A stretch of DNA of 64,000 nt, from positions 22,824,380-22,888,379 of the forward strand of contig NC_083344.1 of assembly GCF_019175385.1 (NCBI RefSeq), written 5' to 3'. Positions within the stretch are counted from its first letter, which is position 1, and each line of letters opens with the position of its first letter. The notes under the pieces are model-generated. The model was not told the DNA's origin. It saw only the letters and a program-made list of their open reading frames with translations, and made no database searches. Origin of the DNA: Lycium barbarum. Lineage: Eukaryota > Streptophyta > Magnoliopsida > Solanales > Solanaceae. Shown piece after piece: positions 42,361 through 53,870 of this stretch. A program made the translations under genes and the position numbers.

Positions 42361-44168
42361 TGTCACGACCCAACCGGATGGCCATGACGGGCACCTGGAG
42401 CTAACCCACCCGGACACCTTTCATTTGACATTCACATTCACATTCACATTTAGTTGAGCCATATGGCTTTCTCATGATTTCTATACATCAATAATACGGA
42501 TCTCATTTGCCCAAAACACTTATATATCAACATCAACAACTATGCCCATGTACATATACACAAGCCGACGAGGCTAACAAAATAATATATAAAATATGAG
42601 CCGACAAGGCTAAAAGACATCTAGCTATACACAACTGTCTATAGTAGTAGCATACCCGTCCATAATCAACATCATAACAGAAGCATAAGAAATGACATAA
42701 GATAGAAGAGTCATGAGATGATGGAGCCATTTGTACCTCTAGCGACCATCATCATGTATTCTTTTTTTTTTTTCTAATAGGAACCTTCCATTTCTAATGC
42801 TTACTTATATAGTAGTAGCATACCCGTCCATAGAGGTTCGGTGTCTCACATACCCGGCCATGACAAGGCTCGGTGTTATACACACCTGGCCCTACAAAGG
42901 CTCAGTGTTATACATACCTAGCCCTACCAAGGCTTAGTGTTATCCGTACCCAACTACAGTGGTGCGCGCGCGATAGACATCATACCCGGCCACAAAAGCT
43001 CAGTGTTAGATAATAGTCATACATAATTATACATGTATACATAAGAGTCCATACGTATCATCAACTTAATCACCATCATTGTTTCACTAGATTCTTCCTT
43101 GGAGGATCAACTATCATATAATGAAGGTAATGGTATCGTGAAAATACCAAGAATCATTAGCTTTAGTAATTCTAGGGATGGAGCCATTTTGGAAGACATT
43201 ATGGAACTCATGTGAAGGTATATAGTGATGGGACCATGCCTTAATGAAAAAAGGATTAGCCTTACATACCTCTTTGTCTTCTTAACTACTTAACGTACAC
43301 GTCGAAGCTTGGAAAATCTTTTATCTCATAAGAATGAGGTCTGGAGCAAGTTATCAACTTGTGTGAAAACCCTAGCTTCAATAGCCAAGTTATTCTTGAA
43401 GTATGCTAACCCTAGTGAGCCTTCTAACACATGGACACATTAATTCTTGCTATTTGATATTTTATTTCTCTTGGCTTTGAGTGGAATATACTTGGAGAAG
43501 GGTTTTGAAGATCTCAAGACTAGGAGAGAATGTGGGAAATGAAATAATGAACAAGGGTCATCTATTTATACAAAATGACTAAAGCTTCCCGATCGAGTTA
43601 TACAGTCCACTTATACGGACCCTAAAGCTGTCCGATCGTGTTATACGGTCCACTTATACGGACCCTAAAGCTGCCCGACCGAGTTATACGGACCCTTATA
43701 CGGTCCGTATAAGTGGACCGTATAGCTCCATCATAGAAATACCCTTCTCTCGAAGGGTTATACGGACCCCTTATACGGACGGTATAAGTTATACGGACCG
43801 TATAAGTGGTCGTACAACTCATATTTTCTGAACTTGCTCTCGGTGATTCGTTTGACTTCCAATCCTTGTAGAACCTTATTGGCACTTATATAACACTTAA
43901 TTAGCCACATATTATGCCCTACAACAGCCCCTCAAGACATTACTAAATACGTATCAAATCAACTATCGCGAAAACCCTTCCAAACAGGACTTACATTTCA
44001 CTTCCTTCAACAAGCTTAGTCTCACATGTCCATATGACTTCAAAATCTTATGGTACACACTTTAAGATATCTAATACTCTCCTTAATCTCGTAAGGACTT
44101 CATGTTCATCTTAAGCTCACATTAGTCTACTCACAAGGCAATAAATTCGGAATTTCCATGATGTAACA
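42361..44168 (-). repeat. 3' LTR of element F (1808 bp)
   Basis: Minus-strand LTR starting TGTTACATCATGG at 44168 and ending CGTGACA at 42361, with a polypurine tract just upstream (44169-44180). It has repeated ATACGGACCGTAT palindromes (43596-43815), a TATAAATA box at 43570-43563 and a donor-like AG|GTATGTAAGGC with GT at 43269-43268. About 250 bp that hold the twin hairpins and acceptor in family E are missing near 42655. A CGGTGTTATAC...CCTGGCCCTAC minisatellite lies at 42822-43000. Confidence 0.88.
43563..43570 (-). promoter_or_regulatory. TATA box in element F LTR
   Basis: TATAAATA on the minus strand, directly downstream of the ATACGGACCGTAT palindrome cluster. Confidence 0.55.
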
Positions 44169-44670
44169 TTCTTCCCTCCTAAGGAACATTCGTCCTCGAA
44201 TATTAGGTTCTTGGGGATTCTATAAAAAAATTGCCAGAGTTTTCTCTGTAATATGGCATTCCCAACCTGTCACAGCAACCCAAAATATATCGCCTCACAG
44301 TGCTACAACAACAACATCAACAACCACGGCCACATACCTGAGGATGTTGGCGTCTCTGCCTGAGTCGCTTCTGGAGGTGGAAATAAATGTTGGTAACTGA
44401 ACTTCATGTCTTCTTCTGCTTCCTAGGTCATTTTCCCTCTATTATTATTTCTCGATAAGACTTTAACTGAAGCTACATCCTTGGTTCTGAGTCTCCGTAC
44501 TTGCCTATCTAGAATCCTTATGGGAACTTCTTCACAGGATAGTTGCTCAGTGACTTGAACATCATCTACCGGTACAATTCTAGAAGGATCTCCAATGCAC
44601 TTACGAAGTATCGATACATGGAAAATTGGGTGAACGGACTCCAAATCCGAGGGTAGATCTAATTCATAAG
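44169..44670 (-). pseudogene. pol: Element F pol end: integrase C-terminus and chromodomain tail
   Basis: From 44670 leftward the frame reads YELDLPSD, SVHPIFHVSILRKCIGDPS, VPVDDVQVTEQLS, ILDRQVRRLRTKDV and VLSRNNNRGKMT. A TAG at about 44423 stands where the chromodomain tryptophan (TW) should be, then EAEEDMKFSYQHLFPP. A 250-bp untranslated stretch leads to the polypurine tract. Upstream pol was displaced by the family E insertion at ATAAG (44666-44670). Confidence 0.85.
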
Positions 44671-45955
44671 TTTAACGAACCGTCTAGAGGGCCGCAACGA
44701 GCGCCCGGTGCTAGCCCACCCGGGCACCCCCTTAACATACACTTAAGCTTACATCTAGGTGAGCCACATAATTCTACTCATTCATCATGCTAGTCCCATT
44801 GGACGACAATGCCTTTATATCATAATTGGCACCTATGCCACGTCAACGTACATGAGCCAACAAGGCTATCAAAATGACATTCAAAATATAGGCCGACAAG
44901 GCTAGAAATATCTAACCATATACACGTGACTACGAGCCTCTAAGAAGAGCATAACATATCACATGGGCGAGACAGGACCCCGCTATACCCATAATTATAT
45001 ACACAAAAGAATAAGTACCCAAAGGTTATGGCTCCGAATGAAATGGAGCTCTGCTATGTAATCTCTGAGAAATCAGCTATGGATCAAGCATGTCTCCCTG
45101 TGCACCTGCGGGCATGACGCAAAGTCCATAAACAAAAGGACGTCAGAACGAAGAATGTACTGAGTATGTAAAGCATGATCAATATAAATATAGAAGCATA
45201 AATAGCAACATAAGAAATATCATAGAATGGGAGATGGCAATATCATCGTCATATGCACGTACTTGCCTTTCTTAGGAACTTTCCATTTCTAATACATGTT
45301 TGTGTATATACATGATTATCGGCATTCATAATAGTACCCGTACCATATTTGTGCTCATATTCGTATACATGCCCCTTATTCACATTCATATACATAGTCA
45401 TATCATATTCGTATTCATATCATATACATAATCATATCATATACATAGCATTTACATAGCATACCCGACCACGTAGGATCGGTGTTTCATACATACTTGG
45501 CCAACCAAGGCTCAAGGTTACTCATACCTGGCCCTACCAAGGCTTCAGGGTTACATCTACCTGGCCCTACCAAGGCGTCAGAGTTGTCCGTAGCATCTGC
45601 AGAGGTGTGCGCACGTTACGTAATCATATACATACTTATTTACATATCTTACCCGGCCTCATAGGCTCAGGGTTCCATAATAGTCGTACATAGATACATA
45701 TACATCCGGGCTCATAAGCCTCTTTACTATTAACATCATTATCATAATCGTCATCGTTATTAACATTATCATCGATATCATTATCACTATTATCATCATT
45801 CACCACATCTATCCCTATAGGCTTACTCGCCATGCGAGGGATTAGTACAATCGTAGCGAGTCAAGAATCGTGAGCTTACAAGCTCGGAAGATAAAATCAT
45901 TTGAAGGATATCATAACCTCATAGAAGATTTAGACGTTTGGCCAGAGAAACATGC

Positions 45956-48937
45956 TGTTATATCCAATATTTTCATACATTGGGACGTTTTAAACTAAAC
46001 ACGACAAGTTAAAGACAAGACTATTTTAAGATACGAAGTAGAGACTTTAACTTCCGGTTTCGTTTCAAGTCACAAGTTACCTATAAATTTCGTTTGGTAT
46101 AGAAGCATTAATGGAAAATTGGGATTAAATTAACCATGATTAGATTATTAAGTGGGATTAAAAAACCAAATCAGTCCATAAAATAAGCCATAGTGGCCGT
46201 GTAAGAGGATGGAAGTGGTCAATGAACATTGACCACAAATTTGAGTGGGACACATGTCCAAATCATGTAATGCATATATATAACACAAATTCTGATTCAT
46301 CCATCACTAACTAGCTCATTTCCACATTTACAAAGCAAAAACAATTAAGAGATAGAGAGAGAGGCTCTCGGCTACAAGCTGGCCGAGAATAACCTTCTCC
46401 AAATTGATCCAAAAATCAGTTTCTTAAGCAATTCAACTCCCTTAAAGGTGTGTATTAACATGTAGCATTCATTGGAATAGCAAGAACAAGTGTTAAAATT
46501 CAAGAAGTGAAAGTGAAGGGCTAGCCGATTGAAGGGTTTAGTTACAAGGTAAGAATTGATCCCTTCTCATGTGTTTTATGGTGAATGAATGTTTATGATT
46601 GTGCATGTTGGTATTAGACTGTTTTTCTTGAAGTGGAAGTGGGCCGTGTGCTATAGACCTAGGTGAAATGATGCTTAATCTTCTTGTACATGTATTGGGA
46701 ATGAATTGAATGGGTTGTAGTATGGATAAATGGATGAAAATCATGAAGTTGTTGTAGTTGTGTTGAAGCCGTGTAGGGGACTACTTTAGGAGAAGTTATG
46801 GACTGTTTTGTGTCATGTTTTAATTGTTGTTGTTATGGACATTGTGGTGTATTGTATGCATTATGGAAAGATGAATTGGGGTGTAAAAGAAATGAATTAT
46901 GTTGAAGTAGGAAAACAGTCCCAAACCGTGGACTGTTTTAATGATAGGAGTGGATTAGTGCGTTTTGAATGTTGATTGTTGTTATGAACGTATAGTGAAA
47001 GTGAAGCTTAATGATTCAAGTTGAAATTGAAATGGTTTGTGGGCTGTTGTAAGAATAAATATGATGCTAAAACAGTTCCAATAATCGTATAAGTAATGTT
47101 GTAAACGTGTTGTTGTCGTTGTAGTTGAAGTTGGAAAACTGCGAATTGAAAATGGTAATGTTGTGTGTGCTGTTTGGCCGTGAATAAGGGACTGTTTTGA
47201 ATAATGTACGGACTGTCCAAAGTTCCCTTAAGTCATGTTTAACCAAGTTCGGATTGATACTTGAAAGTATGATTAGCAATATTAGTTTGTAGTACTAGTT
47301 GGTTTGAATACGAACGAAACGTCGTCTAAATGTTAGAAAGGGATTGTTAACGTTAAAATACATATTGAATTCCCTCGTAGACTAATCGTAGCTCTTGATA
47401 TAGGATAAGTACCATTGGGCAGCAAGTACAAGTTATAATACGACTAAACGCTAAAGGTATGTAAAGCCTATTCCTTCTTTTTCTTGGCATATCCTAGACG
47501 TAAGTAAGAAATGATATGAACCTTGGGGTAAATTCTACTCTCTAGTTCCAAGCATAACTTATGATTCTATTCATTCCTTAATGTTATTGTCACGAGCCTA
47601 CTATATGATTGACTAATAAATGATGTATAGAAGTTCCTACTCTTAAAGAATTGCATAATTAGAAGCATACTTCGCTTTCAAAAGCTACACCATGTTAAAT
47701 TGATACATGTACATGAAATCTGAAACGTTCCTTGTTATAGTTTGTAGTGAAGTTAGAAAGAACTTAATATGATCATTATCCTGATACTTGAGAGATGATT
47801 AGTTTACTTATCTATTGAGTCTCAAAAGATGATTTGTATGTATGTGGTTGCTTATTACTCTGCTCGTGCTTACCGTTACATCCTTCACTGAGCCCCGGGC
47901 CAGGACACGTTTTCGTGCGCATATTTATTACATTATTCACCGAGTCCCTCACTAGAGGGCCGGGACACGTTATATATATATGATGATATGATGATATGAT
48001 AATATGATGACATGATGATATGGGGATGGCGGCCAGGAGGGCATATGTTCATTATTCACCGAGTCCCTCACTAAAGGGCCGGGACACGTATATGTATATG
48101 TTTATAATGCTATGATTGTAATTACCGAGTCCCTCACTAAAGGGCCGGGACACGTTATATATGTTATATACAGAATGATTATTCAGCTTTGATTACAAAA
48201 CTCTATATTGATATTGATATGAGAACGATACCGATGAAATATGTTCAAAGGTAAGTTTTATGAAATTCTGTTTGTTGCATTGGGTCCTACACACCTTGTC
48301 TCAGTATGAGTCTATTACTATATTTCATGCTTTACATGCTCAGTACATATTTCGTACTGACCCCCTTTCTTCGGGGGGTTGCGTTCATGCCCGCAGGTAC
48401 AGACGTTCGTTTCGGAGATCCGCCAACCTAGGATACCTATTCAGCTACTTTGGAGTGCTCCTTTGTCCCAGAGCCTAGCTTGTGGTATAACTCCCTTTTG
48501 TTGTATATATATGTGTTTGTTCGGGGTACGGCGGGGCCCTGTCTCATCATATGATACTGTCATCACTCTTAGAGGTCTGTGGACATTTGTGTGGGTCTGT
48601 ATATAGTTGTTGTTGCGTTGTATGAATATGATTTATGTTTGGGTCGTACCCATTCGTAAGGGAAGCCTTGTCGGCTTGCATATATATATGTTTGGGATGT
48701 TGCGTGTAGTGTCAGCATTGTCGGCTTGCGTAGATATATATATGTTGTTGTTGAAGATCGTAACTCCTCAGGAGACAGGTGCCTACGACATACAGAATTG
48801 TGACAGCTTTAAAATAACGTCCTGCCTTTTTATACAAATAATTTCATAATATGCTGGTTATAAAAGATTATAGTTAACAGGGGATATGAGTGTCCAACTC
48901 GGGCACTAGTCACGGTCTACGGGGTTGGGTCGTGACA
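45956..48937 (+). repeat. Solo LTR S2 (2982 bp)
   Basis: TGTTATATCCAATATT...GGGTCGTGACA with perfect CATGC duplications (45951-45955 and 48938-48942), inside family E's LTR. Modules: TATATATAA at 46275-46283, a TCTCGGC...GCCGAGA hairpin at 46366-46388, donor-like AAAG|GTATGTAAAGCC with GT at 47457, a CCCCGGGCC block and an ACCGAGTCCCTCACTAAAGG repeat array (47882-48165), CTGAC at 48357-48361, a C5/G5 hairpin, an acceptor CCCGCAG ending at 48396, and GGGTACGGCGGGGCCCTGT at about 48523. Confidence 0.93.
47882..48165 (+). repeat. Minisatellite in S2
   Basis: Four units of ACCGAGTCCCTCACTAAAGG plus GCCGGGACACGT separated by variable AT/GA-rich spacers. The first unit equals the single CCCGGGCCGG block of other families, so this array is an in-place amplification. 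Confidence 0.88.
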
Positions 48938-49004
48938 CATGCCTTATGAAAGAAGGGTTAGCCTTACATACCTTTTCCGTTCAACTAATCTACACTTGCA
49001 CGCT

Positions 49005-49124
49005 CTCCTCCAATGCTAGCGTTTCTACCTTCATTGAAGTCATACTATCATTAGAATCGATAGCCTCCTCCAATGCTAGCGTTTCTACCTTCATTGAAGT
49101 CATACTATCATTAGAATCGACAGC
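49005..49124. repeat. 60-bp tandem duplication in left E LTR
   Basis: Two consecutive 60-base copies of a block beginning CTCCTCCAATGCTAGC. The central E LTR has a single copy (about 56837). Confidence 0.92.
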
Positions 49125-50299
49125 TAGCATATATGACTAAAGCTAGAGAAAATCGGATAGCATCTCCTTTATTTATACGACATTCCTCCATAACGTATAT
49201 CAACTCCCAAACGTCAACGATACATTCACAATACCATAACAATAGTCATTATTCATCCATATTATCCACATTTCTCAATTTGCTTTCGATCACTTACATC
49301 TATGGCTAGAACACACGACTATGTCCATTCATATACATTACTCATATCATGTCCTCAGTATCATTTTATAACACATTTGCATCATAATACTTCAAGATTC
49401 ATAACTCAATTCAAACTATTTCTCAAAATGACACTATTCCATATTCATGACCCATTTTGCCATACCTTTCTACAATCCAAGTATTTCAACTCTTAAATAA
49501 CTTAAACAACATAGATATATCATGAATCTTACCTTAGATGTTGTAGCAACAAGCCTTGCTTGATAATACTCCACTTGAGCAAAAACCCTAGTTTACCTCC
49601 ATGAGATTTCTTGACTTTGAATGATCTTTGATGGTTTTCTTACACTTGATTCACTTGGTTCATGTTGTTGATCACCAAATATCCTTGAATTCTTATGGAA
49701 TATATGTATAGAGATGTTTTAGAGAGAAGGGGCGTGAAGTGGAAGTGAAATGAAATAACCTTGGTCCCTTTTATTTAATGCACCAAAAATCTGCCCCGAC
49801 CACTTATACGGACCAACATACAGTCCATATAATTTATATGGACCGTATGTCTGGCTATATATTTGGTCCAGAAACTTTTTTCCTTTCTGGGCTGATTATA
49901 CGGTCCCAAACATACGGACCGTATAATTTATACGACCAGTATGTTTGGCCGTATAACCCCTAGTGGTTCCGAAGTTCGTTTCGTCGATTCATTTGATCTT
50001 CAATCCTTATGGAACCTTCTTAACACTTGTTCAACACCTCAATACCAATATAAGGAACGTTATCACTCTTCTCCAAGTCATCATTTAGGCCTTGCTAACT
50101 CGTTACTCGTATTTCCTTTCCGATACCTATCGTATGCCTTGCCCCATCTTAGCCAACTTTCTCGTCTAACATCAGATGCCCTTGAAATCTCACTTAGGGT
50201 CATCAAAGGTTGTTTCTTACTTATGGAAATATCGTATACTCGTACTCCTCACTAGTTCATTCACTTGCGTACCAACGGAAGATTTTCCGAGGTGTAACA

Positions 50300-50331
50300 T
50301 TCTCCCCCACCCCCCCCCCCCCCCCCCCTTA
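50300..50331 (-). other. Expanded polypurine tract of E internal region 1
   Basis: A run of about 25 C with one A (50304-50328), read as G on the minus strand, directly before the E 3' LTR. The equivalent tract at 58070-58080 has seven C. Confidence 0.88.
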
Positions 50332-50584
50332 AGAACATTCGTCCTCGAATGTTGAAGGCTTCGGGAATTCTACAAAAATTCCGCCAGAGTTCCCCCTATA
50401 ATATGGTACTACCATCCTGTCACAACAACCCATCATATCGATGCCTCACAGGGCCACAACACAATAGCATAAAAATTTTGCCACACACGACCAAAAAGCA
50501 AAAAAGGAAAACATACATACCCTAAAATCTTGACGTCTCATCTTGGATTTCTTCTAAGGGTTGAAATAAATGCGGATATTTGGA

Positions 50585-50977
50585 TCACATACTCTCTTCC
50601 CCTTCCCATGTCATTTCCTCTCGTTTACTGCTTCTCCATAGAACCTTAACCGAGACCACTTCTTTGTTTCTAAGCCTCCGTACTTGCCTATCTAGTATGG
50701 CAATGGGCACCTCTTCGTAAGTCAATGTCTCTGTCACTTGTATATCATTTATTGGCACAATCTTAGTAGGATCTCCTACACATTTCCAAAGCATCGAGAC
50801 ATGGAAAACTAGATGGACTGACACCAAATCCGGAGGTAGATCTAATTCATAGGCTACTTTGCCCACTTTTCGTTCAATCTCATAAGGCCTAATGTATCGG
50901 GGACTAAGCTTCACCTTTATACCAAATCTCATGACGCCCTTCATTGGCGACACTTTCAGGAATACCCAATCTTTCAC
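50585..50977 (-). pseudogene. pol: E region 1 integrase C-terminus and chromodomain tail
   Basis: Reads DWVFLKVSPMKGVMRFG, LSPRYIRPYEI, VAYELDLPPDL, FHVSMLWKCVGDPTK, ILDRQVRRLRNKEVV and VLWRSSKREEMTWE, ending in a TGA where the tail should continue to SKYPHLF. The same TGA is in region 2 (near 58337). There is no ATG; the apparent start is an internal GTG. It complements the 38-bp deletion in element A, because this copy shows what is missing there. Confidence 0.87.
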
Positions 50978-50999
50978 TTGGAACTCTAAGTTTCTTCAG

Positions 51000-51902
51000 C
51001 GATTATCCGCATAGGACTTTTGACGACTTTGGGCTGCTAACAACCTATCTTGTATAAGCTTAACCTTCTCTAGGGCTTGCTGGACCAAGTCTGACCCTAT
51101 CAATTTAGTCTCTCCGGTTTCAAACCAGCCAATTGGGGATCTACACTTTTGCCCTTATAAAGCTTCATACGGTGACATTGTAAGCAAACTCAATGAGTGG
51201 AAAGCGGTCATCCCAATTTCCTCCAAAATCTATCATGCATGCCCGCAACATATCTTCAAGAGTCTGAATGGTATGTTCGGCTTGCCCATCGGTCTACGAG
51301 TGAAATGCCGTGCTAAGGCTCACTTGGGTCCCTAGACTCTCTTGGAAAGACTTCCAAAAATTTGCTGTAAACTGAATCCCTCTATCGGAGATAATAGATA
51401 CCGGAACACTATGGAGTCTCACTATCACTTTAAGGTAAAGCTTTGTATAATCTTCTGCCACATAGGTCGTTCTGACCGGTAAGAAATGAGCTGACTTTGT
51501 GAGTCTATCCACAATCACCCATATGGAATCATACTTACGTCAAGAACGGGGTAAGCCTGAAATGAAGTCCATGTTAATCACTTCCCATTTCCAAGTTGGG
51601 ATTTCTATAGCTTGCAACAATCCACCCGGCTTTTGGTGCTCGATTTTCAATTGCTGACAATTAGGACATTGAGCTACGAATTCCGCTATATCTTTCTTCA
51701 TCCCATTCCACCAATATATAGACTTGAGGTCATGATACATTTTCGTCGCACCGGGGTGAACAGAATAATGGGAACAACGAGCTTCCCTCAATATCTGGTG
51801 GCGTAGACCTGCCACATTGGGAACACATAATCTGCCTCGACAGCGGAGAACTCCGTCTCCTGAAATGTCAAATGATGACTCCTCTTTCTGAGTGAGTGTA
51901 CC
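51000..51902 (-). pseudogene. pol: E region 1 integrase zinc and catalytic domains
   Basis: The segment 51815-51540 has [10 protein letters not shown] and AQCPNCQQ (HHCC zinc), then [13 protein letters not shown] with the first Asp and a stop. The segment 51518-51294 has [10 protein letters not shown] and ISDRGIQF with the second Asp, ending STAFHS and a stop just before the glutamate motif. The remainder to 51000 is readable only in pieces (LYGQKC-like, [26 protein letters not shown]). Several stops; not functional. Confidence 0.87.
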
Positions 51903-52533
51903 TCAGTACTGCATTAGCATGGAATCTTCGTATTGTCGCTCTTTCACTTCTGCTACTAGCGACGAGACTGCTGAATTCTGAATAGTAGCTCCCCTGCTAC
52001 CTGAGTCCACCACTTGAACTCCTAGGCTAGCTAACTGCTGGAGCTCACGGGCCATTTCCCTCTTCTCTGGTCGTACATCACATAAACTTCCCATCGATCT
52101 GCGGCTAAGAGCATCAGCTACAACATTTTCCTTTCCAGGGTGATATAAGATATCAACGTCGTAATCTTTTAGCAATTCTAACCATCGTCGTTGCCTCAAA
52201 TTCAACTCTTTCTGCTTGAAGATATACTGAAGGCTCTTATGATCTGTATAAATATCAACATGGACACCATATAAATAATGTCTCCATATCTTTAGTGCAT
52301 GAATCACTGCGGCCAATTCTAGATCATGGGTTGGATAATTCTTCTCATGTTTCCGCAATTGCCTTGAAGCATACGCAATCACTTTACCTTGTTGCATCAA
52401 TACACAACCTAGCCCAACACTTGAAGCATCACAATAATAAAACATATCCTTCCAATCCCTTTGGAAGTGTCAAAGCTGGGGCAGATGTCAATCTACCTTT
52501 CAACTCTTGGAAGCTACGTTCACAAGCGTCTGT
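51903..52533 (-). pseudogene. pol: E region 1 RNase H
   Basis: An open segment (52445-51903) carries the RNase H acidic residues: [31 protein letters not shown] and VADALSR. It is bounded upstream by a TGA at the W of FQWTDACE and downstream by a TGA in place of Arg after LMQY. Connection-region residues continue to 51903. Readable but cut on both sides. Confidence 0.87.
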
Positions 52534-53234
52534 TCATTGAAACTTTGCCGATTTCTGGGTCAACTTTGTGAGCGGTGCAGAAATAGAAGAAAAACCTTCA
52601 ATGAATCTCCTGTAATAACCTGCTAAGCCCAGAAAGCTACGAACCTCCATAGGAGTTGTGGGCCTTGGCCAAGTTTTCACAGCCTCAATCTTTTGACTAT
52701 CCACTCGAATACCATCGGCTGCAACAATATGCCCCAGAAATGCCACTGAGTTCAACCAAAACTCATATTTGGAAAACTTTGCAAACAACTCACGAGTTCG
52801 AATAACTCCGAGGACTGTACGCAAATGAACCGCATGTTTTGCCTCGGATCTAGAATACACCAAGATATCATCGATAAATACGATCATAAGTAAATACTAC
52901 CGGTGCATTAGTTAGCCCCAAATGACATTACCCGGAACTCAAAATGACCATATCTTGTTCTGAATGCTGTCTTAGGGATATCCTTCTCCCTAACTCTCCC
53001 TTAGTGATACCCGGACCTCAAATCAATCTTTGAAAACTATTTGGCACCTTGAAATTGATCAACTAAACCATCAATCCTCGGAAATGGATATTTATTCTTA
53101 ATCGTCACCTTGTTCAATTGCCGATAATCAATGCTCATTCTCAAGGAGCCATATTTCTTTCGGACGAACAGTACGGGTGCTCCCCACGGGGATGAACTAG
53201 GCCTAATGAAGCCTTTATCAAGCAAGTCTTTCAG
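52534..53234 (-). pseudogene. pol: E region 1 reverse transcriptase
   Basis: Starts [20 protein letters not shown] after a TAA (about 53232), with [20 protein letters not shown], a stop after FQGAK (53037), then [10 protein letters not shown] and a deletion of about 45 bp near 52890 that removes the [11 protein letters not shown] segment. The catalytic [10 protein letters not shown] is intact (about 52885-52855), followed by [14 protein letters not shown] and [17 protein letters not shown] at 52536-52534. This copy keeps the RT active-site aspartates that region 2 has lost. Confidence 0.87.
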
Positions 53235-53870
53235 TTACTGCTTCAACTCTTTCAATTCTGCGGGAGCCATTCTATAAGGAGGAATAGATATTGGCTTAGT
53301 GCTTGGCAACACATAAATAGCAAAATTAATCTCCCGCTCGGGAGGAAGGCCTGGAAGCTCTTTCGGGAACACATCCGGAAATTCATTTACTACAGGAACT
53401 GACTGAAGAGTCGGCGATTCAGCTTCTACAACTTGAACCCGAATTAGATGATAAATGCAACCTTTCGTGATCATTTTCCTTGACTTTAGATAGGAAATAA
53501 ACCTACCTTTTGGTGACGCCGTATTCCCTTTCCATTCAAAAACTGGTTCTCCCGGAAATTGGAAATGAACCATTTTCATTCAGCAATCAACATTGTCATA
53601 ACAAGAAACCAACCAATCCATGCCCATAATAACATAAAAATCCACCATTTCTAGCTCATGCAAATCAATCATGGTACGACGATCACAAATCATAATTGCA
53701 CAATTCCTATATACTCGGCTAGCTATTACCGATTCACCCAAGGGTGTAGACACCTCAAAAGGTTTGATCGGCTCCGGCTCTACTCTAAATTGACCCGCAA
53801 TATATGGAGTAACATATGACAACGTAGAGCCCGGATCAATCAAAGCATATACATCATGAGAGAATACCGA
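53235..53870 (-). pseudogene. pol: E region 1 protease and protease-RT linker
   Basis: The protease begins after a TAA at 53873-53871 and reads [16 protein letters not shown], with an intact DPGS, to MGMDWL, which is conserved downstream of the active site. It stops at a TGA after NVDC (53582-53580). The linker 53579-53235 ([37 protein letters not shown]) ends in TAA. The NVDC TGA is shared with region 2. Confidence 0.87.

Larger units (their letters stand above)
44671..50299 (-). repeat. Family E 3' LTR (left), split by solo LTR S2
   Basis: LTR parts 44671-45955 and 48943-50299 (about 2.64 kb together) match the central E LTR at 55476-58069. The outer end is worn (TTTAACGAACC for TGTCACGACCC). 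Modules on the minus strand: a palindrome cluster 49798-49965, a TATA-like TTAAATAAAAGG at 49778-49769, donor-like AAAAGG|TATG with GT at 48971-48970, and an acceptor ending at 45106. A 60-bp tandem duplication (49005-49124) is unique to this copy. A CCTGGCCCTACCAAGGCTTC minisatellite lies at 45473-45600. Confidence 0.88.

Noticed and set aside
45636..45833. Asp/Asn-rich frame (also at 56453-56671)
   Set aside because: Produced by an ATC/ATT simple repeat in the E LTR, with no other support.
49170..49177. TATAAATA on the minus strand in E LTR, first taken as the core promoter
   Set aside because: It lies inside the putative intron, whereas a TATA-like box at 49769-49778 sits directly after the palindrome cluster, at the position equivalent to F's promoter.
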